Source: Gleimia hominis (GTDB taxonomy: Bacteria > Actinomycetota > Actinomycetes > Actinomycetales > Actinomycetaceae). Taken from it: a stretch of DNA of 64,000 nucleotides. Within the stretch, counting starts at the first letter, position 1, and each line of letters starts with the position of its first letter. Location: the NCBI RefSeq assembly GCF_002871945.2, contig NZ_CP126963.1, forward strand, positions 1,302,001 to 1,366,000, in the 5' to 3' direction. Positions 1 through 8,263 of this stretch are shown here, one piece after another. Position numbers and translations under genes: made by a program. Under the pieces are notes generated by a model, which was not told the DNA's origin, ran no database searches, and worked only from the letters and a program-made list of their open reading frames with translations.

Positions 1-681
1 GAGTATTCGGTTTCGTCGTTGAACTTTGCGTTTGAGTTGGCGCAGGAGTTCGGTTTGTTGATGGATGTGCATTGCGACGAAATTGACGATGAGGCGTCGC
101 GCGGTTTGGAAACGTTGGCTACCCGGGCGTATGAGGCGGGTGTGGGCGCGCGGGTAACGGCGTCACACGCGACGGCGATGCATTCGTACAATAACGCGTA
201 TTTTGTGAAGTTGTTGCGGTTATTGCAGCTCAGTGGGATTAATTTTGTGTCGAATCCGATGGTGAATACGCATTTGCAGGGCCGGTTGGATTCGTATCCG
301 AAGCGGCGTGGGGTGACGCGCGTGCCGGAGCTTACGGAGGCTGGTTTGAATGTGTCATTTGGGCAAGATGACATTGTGGATCCGTGGAATCCGCTGGGGA
401 CGGGCTCGTTGCGGGACGTGACGTTGTTTGGGTTGTATGTGACGCAGATGATGGGTGCGGCGCAGATTGATGGTTCGTACCGGTTCATTACGCATAATGG
501 GGCCCGTACTTTGAACCTTGAGGGCTATGGGATCGCGGAAGGTAATGATGCGAACTTCATTGTGTTGGGCGCGAGGTCGTGGCGGGAGGCGTTGGCGTTC
601 CACGCGCCGGTGGTGGCGTCGTACCGACGGGGCCGGTTGTTGTTTGAGTCCACAGAGCCTGACCGGAAGTGGTATATGTAA
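1..681 (+). CDS. codA: Cytosine deaminase, C-terminal part (5' end outside the window)
   Basis: The reading frame is open from base 1, so the start lies upstream. The roughly 226 residues present match the C-terminal half of CodA, which deaminates cytosine to uracil and ammonia in pyrimidine salvage. Visible amidohydrolase motifs are HCDE (bases 70-81, metal/acid-base residues), the ASHATAMHSY segment with the next metal-binding histidine, the LQGRxDxYPKRRGVTRV block and FGQDDIVDPW, whose aspartates include the catalytic one. Escherichia coli CodA has His where this protein has Gln in FGxDD, a possible difference in substrate handling. The C-terminus is complete, ending at TAA followed by a terminator. 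The absence of the N-terminus is due to the window edge, not truncation. Confidence 0.93.
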   Translation, partial: EYSVSSLNFAFELAQEFGLLMDVHCDEIDDEASRGLETLATRAYEAGVGARVTASHATAMHSYNNAYFVKLLRLLQLSGINFVSNPMVNTHLQGRLDSYPKRRGVTRVPELTEAGLNVSFGQDDIVDPWNPLGTGSLRDVTLFGLYVTQMMGAAQIDGSYRFITHNGARTLNLEGYGIAEGNDANFIVLGARSWREALAFHAPVVASYRRGRLLFESTEPDRKWYM

Positions 682-730
682 CATTTTCGTGGCGAAGGCA
701 TGCTACTGAGCTAGCATGCGAAACCGTTAG

Positions 731-781
731 AACCGGGGTTTACCTGCAATTTCAGTGGTAGGTTGAACCCCGGTTTTGTTT
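731..781 (+). terminator. Intrinsic terminator after codA
   Basis: AACCGGGGTT (731-740) pairs with AACCCCGGTT (765-774), and ACCT/AGGT extends the stem inward. The stem runs into TTTTGTTT. It lies 50 bases after the codA stop and points the right way. Confidence 0.85.
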
Positions 782-933
782 ACCTTCATACCTCCCCTTA
801 ATGTTTACAGACCTAAGTCGTTAATTCGTACCTCCTAAATTGCTTTACAATTCTAGCTATCTTTTTGTTCACATGGCGTCCATCTATGTGTTGGCAGGTG
901 GAATAGTTATGTTTACTGAATAGGAGTTAAAGA

Positions 934-3900
934 ATGAAGGCTCGTAAACCGGTGTCGGGTGCGGTGGCTGCTTTGCTACTTGCGGGTTTAACCACCCCGG
1001 CTATTGCACATGCTGCGGAGGCTACTTTGGACGCGGATGCTTCTGGCAGCATGGTGAATGGCCCTGAGGTGGGTCTTGCTGGCGCGACGCAGGATTCGCA
1101 GGATAAGGCGAGGGAATCGGCGCAGCTGCAGAAGCAGATTGAGAAGGCGAAAACTGCGTTGAAAAACGCGCAGGCAGCGTATGAGAAAGCGGAAGCTGCG
1201 AATAAGAAGGCGGTTGAGGCGGCTGCGGCTGATAAGACTGCGCGTGAGTCTAAGGCTGCGGAGTTCATTAAGACCAATGATGAGCTTCAGAGTGTGCAGG
1301 CGCAGGCTGCGAAGCGTAAAGCTGAGTTGGAAGCGAAGTTGGATGAGCTGACTGCGGAGTTGAATAAGTTGGCCGCTGCGAATAAGCAGGCTCAGGCTGA
1401 TAATAAGACGAAGAATGAGTCGTTGCGGGTAAGCCAGGAGGAGTTTGTCGCGGCTACTGCTAAGTTCGAGAAGGCGAAGACGGCTTTTGATGCGGCTTAT
1501 GAGCCGGCTAAGAAGGCGCAGGATGCTTTGGAGAAGGCGCAGGGCGATAAAGCGGTTGCGGCTAAGGCGTTTATTGAGGTTAACGATGAGTTCCAAGGTG
1601 TGGATGAAGCGGCTGCGAAGCAGAAGGCTGAGCTTAAGGTGACTCTTGAGAAGCTCACTGACGAGCTGAACAACCTGGCGGAGGCTAATAAGAAAGCTCA
1701 GGCTGAGCACGCTGAAAAGAATGACGCGTTGCGGGTAAGCCAGGAGGCTTTTGCTGCGGCGACTGAGAAGTTGAATTCGTCGAAAGCTTCCCTTGCGACT
1801 GCTGAGACTGCAGCTAAGGAAGCTAAGGACGCGGCAGATCAGGCTCAAAAAGCATACGAAACGAAGGCTGCTTCGTTCATTGACGTGAACGACAAGCTTA
1901 GTCACGTTGACTCGGACGCGGCTAAGAAGAAGGTGGAGTTGAATGCGAAGCTTGGCTCTCTTTCAAACGAGAAAGAACGCTTGCAGCAAGCGGCCACAAA
2001 GGCTGCTACAGAGCATAAAGAAAAGAACAACGCACTACTCCAGAAGCAGTTGATTCTTGTACACGCAACTGAAACCTTCAACCAGGTAGATCCAGAGTAC
2101 AAAAAAGCTAATACAGAGTTCGAAGCGGCCTATGTTGCTTTTAACAAGGATCAAAACGATCAGACCAAGATGCAAGCATTGGCTGAGAAACAACTAGCTT
2201 TGAAAGCAGCAACTGATAAGTGGAAACCTAAGAAAGCAGCGCTTGATGTGGCAACTGCTGAGTTCGATAAAGTGTATGGTCCGGCCAAAATCGCTCAAGA
2301 TGCTGACGAAGCTGCGCAAAGTGCTCTAGAAGCTAAGAGCAGTGAGATCACTACACTCGAGACTGATTTGAACGGTGTAGATAATAAAGCTGAGCAGACG
2401 AAATCTGAGCTTACTGCAAAGCTAAGTGGTCTCCAGACTGAACTCAAAGAATTAGAAGCAAAGGCTGAGGAAGCCCAAACTGCTAACAAGAATAAAGCTG
2501 CGAAGCTGAAGTATGCGCAACAGTCTTTAGCCGAGGTGACCAAGCTTTACAAGGAAGCTGAAGCTAAGTTCGCGGCGGCTTACGGGCCAGCGAAGGATGC
2601 TCAGGATGCAGCGGAGGCAGCGCAGAAGGCTTACGACGCGAAGCCTGTAGAGTTCATTAAGGTAAATGAGAAGCTTGCAAACATCGATGCGGATGCTGCC
2701 TCAAGAAAAGCGGAGTTGCAGCAGAAACTTGATGAGCTCAGCAAGAGCCTCAATAAGCTCGATGAAGTTCTAGAAGCCGCTGAAGCTGAGAATGCTGCTA
2801 AGAATGACGCGTTGCGCGTTAGCCAGGAAGCATTTATTGAGGCCACCGAGCAGTACAACAAGGCTAAGGCTGACTTCGAGAAGGCTTACGGGCCGGCGAA
2901 GGAAGCTCAGGACGCAGCGGAAGCAGCCAAGAAGGCTTACGATGCAAAGCCTGCAGAGTTCATTAAGGTAAATGAGGAACTCGCGAACGTTGATGCTGAA
3001 GTTGCACAGAAGAAGGCGGAGCTTGAGTCGAAACTTGAGAAGTTGACGAAGGAGCTTAATAAGCTTGATGCAGCTGTAGAAGCTTCTGAGTCTAAGGCGT
3101 CCGAAGCCTCTAAGCAGCTGAAGGCCGCTGAAAGCAAGGTGGCGGAAGCGAAGTCCGCGCTTGAAAAGCTTCTAGCGCAAGCGGATTCTGAGAAGCCTGG
3201 AGACTCAAGTGATTCTCCTATGGGTATTCCTCCAGCGCTGAAGGATGAGGACCCGGCTGGTAACAAGCCGATCTTGAGTGACTCGGAGAAACCGATGGGT
3301 ATTCCTCCGGCGCTAAAGGATGAGGACCCGGCTGGCAACAAGCCGATCACCAGTGAGTCTGAAGAGGAAGATCCGATGGGTATTCCTCCGGCGCTGAAGG
3401 ATGAGGACCCGGCTGGTAACAAGCCGATCCTGAGCGACTCGGAGAAACCAAGCTTGACGCTTGATGATTTCATTAACTGGGAAGGCATCAAAGACATTTT
3501 GAAGCCGGGTAAGACCCTCGATGATTTCATTGATGTCACCAAGCCGGGTAAGACCCTCGATGATTTCATTGATGTCACCAAGCCGGGCAAAACCCTGGAT
3601 GACTTCATTGATGTCACCAAGCCAGGTAAGACCCTGGATGACTTCATTGATGTCACCAAGCCAGGTAAGACCCTGGATGACTTCATTGATGTCACCAAGC
3701 CAGGTAAGACTCTCGACGACTTCATTGACGTGAACAAGCCTGGTAAGACCCTCGATGACTTCATTAACTGGGAAGGCCTTAAAGAGGCTTTGAAGCCGGG
3801 CAAGACGATTGATGACCTCATTGATCACGAGAAGCTGGCTGACCTGATTGCTTCCATGAAGGAAGAAGGCAAGCAGGAGACCCCGAAGACTGAAGAGGGT

Positions 3901-4119
3901 AAGCAGGAGTCCCCCAAGGCTGAGGAAGGCAAGAAAGCTGAAGCAGTGGTTAACACTGCTGGTGAGCAGAAAGTTGTGAAAGTTGCGAAAGCAACCACCG
4001 CTGCTCCGAAAGCTCTTGCATCAACTGGTGCGGACTCCAGCGCGGCCGCCCTGCTAGGCCTAACCGCTCTGACGCTTGGTGGTGTAGGTGTAGCTGCTGC
4101 ACGTCGCCGCGCACACTAA
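934..4119 (+). CDS. Sortase-anchored repetitive coiled-coil surface protein
   Basis: This 1061-residue protein is not assigned to a named family. In order it has a signal peptide (about residues 1-28, cleavage near AHA-AEA), a very Ala/Lys/Glu-rich coiled-coil region (about 55-755) built of repeating modules, three copies of a PMGIPPALKDEDPAGNKPI unit, a run of 13-residue KPGKTLDDFIDVT units (from residue 857), a charged stretch, and a wall-sorting signal: LASTG (1028-1032), a hydrophobic helix and an RRRAH tail. LASTG is an LAxTG variant of LPxTG, typical of actinobacterial class E-type sortases. The start is supported by AGGAG at 922-926. The architecture suggests a long fibrous wall stalk, perhaps an adhesin; no ligand-binding domain is recognisable. 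It stands alone between two terminators. Confidence 0.85.
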   Translation: MKARKPVSGAVAALLLAGLTTPAIAHAAEATLDADASGSMVNGPEVGLAGATQDSQDKARESAQLQKQIEKAKTALKNAQAAYEKAEAANKKAVEAAAADKTARESKAAEFIKTNDELQSVQAQAAKRKAELEAKLDELTAELNKLAAANKQAQADNKTKNESLRVSQEEFVAATAKFEKAKTAFDAAYEPAKKAQDALEKAQGDKAVAAKAFIEVNDEFQGVDEAAAKQKAELKVTLEKLTDELNNLAEANKKAQAEHAEKNDALRVSQEAFAAATEKLNSSKASLATAETAAKEAKDAADQAQKAYETKAASFIDVNDKLSHVDSDAAKKKVELNAKLGSLSNEKERLQQAATKAATEHKEKNNALLQKQLILVHATETFNQVDPEYKKANTEFEAAYVAFNKDQNDQTKMQALAEKQLALKAATDKWKPKKAALDVATAEFDKVYGPAKIAQDADEAAQSALEAKSSEITTLETDLNGVDNKAEQTKSELTAKLSGLQTELKELEAKAEEAQTANKNKAAKLKYAQQSLAEVTKLYKEAEAKFAAAYGPAKDAQDAAEAAQKAYDAKPVEFIKVNEKLANIDADAASRKAELQQKLDELSKSLNKLDEVLEAAEAENAAKNDALRVSQEAFIEATEQYNKAKADFEKAYGPAKEAQDAAEAAKKAYDAKPAEFIKVNEELANVDAEVAQKKAELESKLEKLTKELNKLDAAVEASESKASEASKQLKAAESKVAEAKSALEKLLAQADSEKPGDSSDSPMGIPPALKDEDPAGNKPILSDSEKPMGIPPALKDEDPAGNKPITSESEEEDPMGIPPALKDEDPAGNKPILSDSEKPSLTLDDFINWEGIKDILKPGKTLDDFIDVTKPGKTLDDFIDVTKPGKTLDDFIDVTKPGKTLDDFIDVTKPGKTLDDFIDVTKPGKTLDDFIDVNKPGKTLDDFINWEGLKEALKPGKTIDDLIDHEKLADLIASMKEEGKQETPKTEEGKQESPKAEEGKKAEAVVNTAGEQKVVKVAKATTAAPKALASTGADSSAAALLGLTALTLGGVGVAAARRRAH
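1264..3180 (+). repeat. 306-bp (102-residue) coiled-coil modules, six copies
   Basis: Each module begins at a phenylalanine or equivalent in the pattern FIxVNxxLxxVDxxAxxKKAEL. Starts are at 1264, 1570, 1876, 2347, 2653 and 2959. Four of the five intervals are exactly 306 bp. The third interval is 471 bp, because module 3 carries about 55 extra residues around bases 2070-2240. The fourth module has the diverged core ITTLETDLNGVD. Copies 5 and 6 are the most alike, including the preceding GPAKxAQDAAEAAxKAYDAKP segment, which suggests recent duplication. Confidence 0.85.
3217..3447 (+). repeat. PMGIPPALKDEDPAGNKPI repeats, three copies
   Basis: Units start at 3217, 3292 and 3373, giving spacings of 75 and 81 bp. 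The extra six bases are an insertion of acidic codons before the third copy. The nucleotide sequences are nearly identical. These lie between the coiled-coil stalk and the KPGK repeats. Confidence 0.85.
3502..3831 (+). repeat. 39-bp tandem repeats encoding KPGKTLDDFIDVT
   Basis: Perfectly spaced 39-bp units start at 3502, 3541, 3580, 3619, 3658, 3697 and 3736. The first five end DVT, the sixth DVN, and the seventh continues as FINWEG. An eighth, diverged unit (KPGKTIDDLIDHE) follows at 3793. The array is flanked on both sides by LDDFINWEG(I/L)K segments, so the FINWEG form may be the ancestral unit. Synonymous differences show that units are homogenised in small blocks. Confidence 0.9.
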
Positions 4120-4132
4120 AAACCAGGCAACT

Positions 4133-4197
4133 AAACAGGACACTCCTGTTTAACAGCTAAATAAAACGGGGGCTGAGTACCAGACGTACTCAGCCCC
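4133..4197 (+). terminator. Double hairpin downstream of the surface protein
   Basis: The first hairpin pairs AAACAGGA (4133-4140) with TCCTGTTT (4144-4151) across a 3-base loop. The second pairs GGGGCTGAGTA (4169-4179) with TACTCAGCCCC (4187-4197). Neither has a long T tract. The second could also act on the opposite strand for the ribokinase operon. Confidence 0.6.
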
Positions 4198-4203
4198 TAT
4201 AAC

Positions 4204-4335
4204 TCATGATTTCGGGTTCAAAAAGCTAATCTTCTCCTGCCGCTCTTTAGCATCAATCGGATCACCATGTGCATGGCTTAGATCTTCGCGGCGCAACGAA
4301 ATAAGCCAGTAATTATGCAAGAAAGAGCTCCCCAT
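4204..4335 (-). CDS. Small 43-codon ORF coupled to ribokinase
   Basis: This short frame starts at an ATG four bases after the ribokinase TAG and ends at TGA, giving a 43-residue basic and acidic peptide beginning MGSSFLHNYWLI. I do not recognise it. An AGGG lies only four bases before the ATG, so translation would depend on coupling to the upstream gene. It has no signal peptide or membrane segment. It could be a true small operon member, the remnant of a longer gene, or chance. It fills the gap between ribokinase and the terminator region. Confidence 0.35.
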   Translation of the reverse strand: MGSSFLHNYWLISLRREDLSHAHGDPIDAKERQEKISFLNPKS

Positions 4336-4339
4336 TACC

Positions 4340-5263
4340 CTAAGGAATTTCAGTCATGTACGCGTCAGCAATAACCCCGTAAGAAGCCGATGCACCATGA
4401 TGTTCTACAGTTCGCCCCGCCATCTCGTTTGCTTGCTTCGCTGAAGTAACTAAATCTCGTCCCATCGCTAACTCTGCAGCTAAGACACCGACAAATGCAT
4501 CACCCGAACCCGTAGTATCAACTACGTTAGTAGCAGGACTTGCTGGTATACTTACTACCCCTTCCTCGGAAGCTACAACACACCCTTCAGACCCTAATGT
4601 TACTATAGCCGTTCGTGCATAATCTAAAAGTCGTTCTGCAATAAGTCGGCCTCCTCCACCATCTCTTGGAGCCTCAGTTCCCAAAAGAAATGCGGCTTCA
4701 TGCTCGTTAACAACAAGTGGGTTACAGAGCTTTAGAACTCTCTCTGGTATATCTATTACGGGCGCAAGATTCATAATCACGCGCTTCGCATTCTTGTCAG
4801 CAATTTCAATAGCACGGATGTTCGTTTCAACTGGAATTTCACCTTGAAGTACTAAAACTTCACTGTCGTTAATATATGCCGCATTTTCTTCAACATAGTC
4901 TGGTGTCACATGCAGGTTAGCAGCTTGGACTACAACGATCTGATTATTACCCTTCGTGTCCACAACTATGTGCGCCGCACCAGTAGCACTTTCCGAGCAT
5001 GTGACTAAATTATCTGTGTTTACCCCCACTTCATGTAGGGTATCAATGAGAAGTTCCCCAGCTTCATCGTCGCCCACTGCACCTAAAAAGCTTACTGGCA
5101 CGCCAGTGGAAGCGGCCGCACAGGCTTGATTAAGCCCTTTCCCTCCCGCAGCGTAAAACTGGGCATTTCCTAGTACAGTCTCACCTGGTTGAGGAATTAC
5201 TTCTGTACTTACAATTACATCCTGATTTGCAGATCCAAGCACTACAACTTTCGCATCTGGCAA
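4340..5263 (-). CDS. rbsK: Ribokinase (PfkB-family sugar kinase)
   Basis: The 307-residue protein has the full ribokinase pattern: the N-terminal VVVLGSANQDVIV strand, the GGKGLNQACAAA substrate-binding motif near residue 40, and the C-terminal DTTGSGDAFVGVLAAEL signature (about 249-265) whose GSGD aspartate is the catalytic base. Ribokinase transfers phosphate from ATP to D-ribose O5; related kinases take deoxyribose or other furanoses. The start is TTG at 5263, placed 8 bases after AAGGAG; the nearby in-frame alternatives lack a site. It is the fourth gene of the LacI-controlled operon, 168 bases after the hydrolase. No rbsD, rbsB or ribose ABC transporter is nearby, so ribose itself as substrate is not assured. 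Confidence 0.85.
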   Translation of the reverse strand: MPDAKVVVLGSANQDVIVSTEVIPQPGETVLGNAQFYAAGGKGLNQACAAASTGVPVSFLGAVGDDEAGELLIDTLHEVGVNTDNLVTCSESATGAAHIVVDTKGNNQIVVVQAANLHVTPDYVEENAAYINDSEVLVLQGEIPVETNIRAIEIADKNAKRVIMNLAPVIDIPERVLKLCNPLVVNEHEAAFLLGTEAPRDGGGGRLIAERLLDYARTAIVTLGSEGCVVASEEGVVSIPASPATNVVDTTGSGDAFVGVLAAELAMGRDLVTSAKQANEMAGRTVEHHGASASYGVIADAYMTEIP

Positions 5264-5327
5264 GGTACTCTCCTTATATTGACTATGTTTTCTGAGGGTG
5301 GGAGTAGATCTAAGTGCTTATGTGTAA

Positions 5328-5380
5328 GCAACAGGCCAGCTGTCTTTGCATTTCCTACTCGGCATCAGTCGGCCTGTTGC
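5328..5380 (-). other. Inverted repeat between hydrolase and ribokinase genes
   Basis: GCAACAGGCC (5328-5337) and GGCCTGTTGC (5371-5380) form a perfect 10-bp stem around a 33-base loop. There is no T tract, so this is more likely an mRNA-stabilising or processing structure, or a paired protein site, than a terminator. It lies in the only sizeable gap of this operon. Confidence 0.5.
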
Positions 5381-5431
5381 TCAAATCTCCAAGGCTCCCG
5401 ATTTGCTAAGCCTCAAAGAATTGTCGCTCAA

Positions 5432-6457
5432 TCATGCTGTTAGCACTCTCGCAGGATTATCCACCAAGAGTGTGTGGCACTGTTCATCAGTTATTCCTAA
5501 AGTGCGAAGTAAATCAATAAACACCCCGGGGACAAATGCAAATCCATTACCTCCGTTCTGTGTCCACATCTGCTTTAAGAAAAGATCGTGCGAGAGTAGA
5601 ATTTGCTTCTCGAAACCTGCTTTGATCAGATTAGCTACTGCCTCAGCAGTCTCGTTAACTGAAGGCGATACACCTTCTTTAGGGAACGTGATATCTAGTC
5701 CGATCATGTCGAATTCGAGCCATACGCCACGTTCCAGCATCCTGTGTTGATACTCAACATCCTGTCCAGATGGATCCGAATGGGCTAGTGAGATTTTCTC
5801 AGGCATCGCACCACATTCATTTATTGCAATGTCTAGAACCTCATCTCCTCGCCGCTGCCACCCTGGCATGTGAATATTCAGAGCTATCGTAGGGTTATCC
5901 GCTTGTGCTAACGCTGCACCACGCAGAGAGGTGTGTTCTGCATCCGTAAACTCGGGTGACACGCCAATTTCACCAATCATTCCTGCCTTTACGCCAGTGT
6001 TGCCTACCCCTACACGGATCTCTCGTGTCATGCGTTCTGCAAGTATATCTGGGTCGCTATCTACAATATTTCCACCTTCGAACTTTTCCAGATATGGCCC
6101 AGTAGACATCACGATATTTAAATTCGTCTCCGTAGCCACGGCTACTAAACGCTCGGGATTCCGTCCTATAGCTTCAGTGCCAGTAGCATCAACAATTGTC
6201 TTGCCACCAAGTTGCGCGAACTGCAAAACTTCCTTAACGACAGCAGAAACAGGCTTGTCAGAAAGGTTATCCGCACAACAATAAGGATCCTGCCGCAATC
6301 CCCACATCAGCTCGGGGGAAACACTTTTCCCGACCAATCCGTTTGAGAGCTTATAAAACGGATCGTCGACAACCGAAGACAGATCGTTGAATAGATGCTC
6401 ATGCGGTAGAGTTAATCCCATTTCTTCCGCATCGATCACTCCCTTGACTGTCTGCAA
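5432..6457 (-). CDS. Phosphotriesterase-like metal-dependent hydrolase (probable sugar lactonase)
   Basis: This TIM-barrel amidohydrolase of the phosphotriesterase family has the metal-binding HEH of TLPHEHLF near its N-terminus, IHMPGWQ and LAHSDPSG histidines, and the LLSHDLFLKQ aspartate. The bridging ligand seems to be Glu in IGEIG rather than carboxylated Lys, as in the E. coli PHP-type homologues. Several characterised members of this family hydrolyse sugar lactones or phosphorylated sugar lactones, which suits an operon with a sugar kinase. I place the start at the TTG at 6457 (MQTVKGVIDAEEMG), matching the usual family N-terminus and 8 bases after the upstream stop. A longer TTG start at 6499 would overlap the upstream gene. 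Neither start has a strong ribosome binding site. Confidence 0.8.
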   Translation of the reverse strand: MQTVKGVIDAEEMGLTLPHEHLFNDLSSVVDDPFYKLSNGLVGKSVSPELMWGLRQDPYCCADNLSDKPVSAVVKEVLQFAQLGGKTIVDATGTEAIGRNPERLVAVATETNLNIVMSTGPYLEKFEGGNIVDSDPDILAERMTREIRVGVGNTGVKAGMIGEIGVSPEFTDAEHTSLRGAALAQADNPTIALNIHMPGWQRRGDEVLDIAINECGAMPEKISLAHSDPSGQDVEYQHRMLERGVWLEFDMIGLDITFPKEGVSPSVNETAEAVANLIKAGFEKQILLSHDLFLKQMWTQNGGNGFAFVPGVFIDLLRTLGITDEQCHTLLVDNPARVLTA

Positions 6458-6464
6458 CTGACCA

Positions 6465-7490
6465 CTACTCAGCTGTTTCGTAATTAGTTCCTTTCCCAAT
6501 CTTCTTTGATGGAATCATTGCAATACCAGAAGCAATAAGAGCAACAACCGTCCCCACGACTGTTAGACCATAGACAGTGTGTCCTAGCTGTGGTACAGCA
6601 AGATCAATTAATACTGATCCAATGAGCTGGCCTGCCGTCGAAGCCAAAGCCAATAGCAATAGCCCAAGCTTCCTAACAAGTAATGCCATAAGCGCAATGG
6701 ATAGAAGCCCCAATGGGCCACCTAAGAACATCCACCATCTAGTTGGCAAAGCGAAGGTTGCATTACCTACGCTTAGCCTTACTAGAAAGGCAACTGTTAG
6801 TGCAGTAAATCCCACAATAAAGTTCCACGTGATTGACACAAGCATTGAGTCAGCGAGCAAGCCGATCTTAGAGTTACCTGCGGGCTGCCAGCCTGCTAGT
6901 AGGCCGCCCGTGAACGGTAAGATTGCAAGAACAAGTACGTGTGGCGCAGTGAAAACTGGTGACACCACAAGTATCGTTGCGACAATAGCAAGTACCGCAC
7001 CACATATTCTTGGCAAACTCAAAGCTTGTTTGAATTCAACACCTATACCAAATCGATCACATAGGATACCTGAAATCACCATTCCCGATATCAACGAAGT
7101 TTGGAATGTGGCTACACCTAACGCGCCAACTGAAACACCTTCAGAAAGCACAATTACAGCACCGCAACAACCAGCAAAAAAATAGGGCCACGGAAGCACA
7201 CCTGCTTTTAGTTGCGAGGGCAGATGGAATAATGCAGTCCGAAGCTTCTTCTGAGGTAGAACAATGATGAACATTACTACCAAGCCCGAAAAGAAAGAGA
7301 TACATGCAGCCAGGTGTCCATCACCAATGACCTTGCCTAGCTGACCATTAACAGCTGATTGAACAGGTCCCAGCATTCCCGCTAAGATTGTGAATAAAAC
7401 AAAGAGTCCAGCAGTAGCCGATGCAACAACCGTTTTAGTGTCTGTTTGCTCGTTTAGTGTATTCCTTAAAGATTCTTCTCGCTTATGCAT
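6465..7490 (-). CDS. DMT-superfamily permease with two YdcZ (DUF606) halves
   Basis: The 341-residue protein has about ten hydrophobic segments. The first follows a 25-residue hydrophilic N-terminus. Each half begins with the same kind of motif (GMLGPVQSAVNGQLGKVIG and LLAGWQPAGNSKIG), showing an internal duplication of the roughly 150-residue YdcZ unit. Proteins of this family are drug/metabolite-transporter relatives of mostly unknown substrate. As the only transporter in the LacI-controlled operon it is the best candidate for uptake of the inducing compound, though export is possible. The ATG follows GAGGGGTGAG, and the upstream stop is six bases away. Single-chain fused YdcZ pairs are less common than separate genes. 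Confidence 0.75.
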   Translation of the reverse strand: MHKREESLRNTLNEQTDTKTVVASATAGLFVLFTILAGMLGPVQSAVNGQLGKVIGDGHLAACISFFSGLVVMFIIVLPQKKLRTALFHLPSQLKAGVLPWPYFFAGCCGAVIVLSEGVSVGALGVATFQTSLISGMVISGILCDRFGIGVEFKQALSLPRICGAVLAIVATILVVSPVFTAPHVLVLAILPFTGGLLAGWQPAGNSKIGLLADSMLVSITWNFIVGFTALTVAFLVRLSVGNATFALPTRWWMFLGGPLGLLSIALMALLVRKLGLLLLALASTAGQLIGSVLIDLAVPQLGHTVYGLTVVGTVVALIASGIAMIPSKKIGKGTNYETAE

Positions 7491-7496
7491 AATAGC

Positions 7497-8249
7497 TCAC
7501 CCCTCTGCACCGGCAAGCCAATTAATGGTGTTATTAAAGAGCGTTCCGTACCCTGACCAGTTCATGAACTCAACTGGCGCCCAATGCGGTGATATGTCCG
7601 AGGCGAATGCGACACTCCTACCCTTTCCCACTTGCCACGCGAGAAGAAGTGGATCTCGATCTACACTCGCCAAAACGATCGCATCGTCCTTGGCTTCTAG
7701 TTTTTGGTAGCCCAACAAATACGGCCACGTATTGTCAAGGCCTTCAATAATAGGGTGGTCTATTTCAGCGTTTTGCCCCCGAATGCCTTGAGGCGCTTCC
7801 ACCCGATCATCCCACTTGGAAATATTAACTGGAAGAACATCCTCGACCTCCGTACCAGCGTAGTTTGCCTTGGCCTGAAAACCTTGAAAGCTTAAGTACC
7901 CCCCAGCCATCATCAGCCCACCCCCACTCCGGACCCACTCAGAAATAACGTGAAGCCGATTGGGCACTCGCTCCCCTAACTCGAACACTTTTGGAGATAG
8001 AAGCAAACTATTGGCACCTATATCCGACAGAATTAGAACATCGTATCGGTCAAGCTCACTCACACTGTAAGGAAAGAATTCAGATACGTCATGAGATTTA
8101 AGATGATCAACCGAGTGCCCTCCGTTGCGCAACACTTCCAGGAGCTTCTCACACCCCACATGCACTTGCGTATGAGGGAACGGATCAAAGCCCTTGTGAT
8201 CCACAATATCGCTAACCCAGGATTCTCCTGCAAGCAGTACTTTCGCCAT
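7497..8249 (-). CDS. PF07090-type glutamine amidotransferase-like protein (DUF1355)
   Basis: The protein, 250 residues from the chosen start, matches my memory of the PF07090 family: the N-terminal KVLLAGESW, the central LSDIGANSLLL, the SGGGLMMAGGYLSFQGFQAKANY block, and DHPIIEGL with VGKGRSVAFASDISPHW near the end. The fold is that of class I amidotransferase/ThuA-like domains, but the usual Cys-His-Glu triad is not evident, so it may not be an amidotransferase. Members often sit in sugar-catabolic operons; the reaction is unknown. I choose the ATG at 8249 because AAGGAG lies 6 bases before it. A longer frame upstream would run through the promoter and the LacI-type operator. Confidence 0.75.
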   Translation of the reverse strand: MAKVLLAGESWVSDIVDHKGFDPFPHTQVHVGCEKLLEVLRNGGHSVDHLKSHDVSEFFPYSVSELDRYDVLILSDIGANSLLLSPKVFELGERVPNRLHVISEWVRSGGGLMMAGGYLSFQGFQAKANYAGTEVEDVLPVNISKWDDRVEAPQGIRGQNAEIDHPIIEGLDNTWPYLLGYQKLEAKDDAIVLASVDRDPLLLAWQVGKGRSVAFASDISPHWAPVEFMNWSGYGTLFNNTINWLAGAEG

Positions 8250-8263
8250 TGACTTCTCCTTTC

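Noticed and set aside
3502..3735. CRISPR-like regular repeats
   Set aside because: The units are adjacent with no unique spacers, keep the reading frame and encode a peptide repeat.
2937..3821. Long minus-strand reading frame of 294 codons across the surface-protein repeats
   Set aside because: It mirrors the repeats on the other strand and has no ribosome binding site; the plus-strand protein with signal and sorting motifs explains the sequence.
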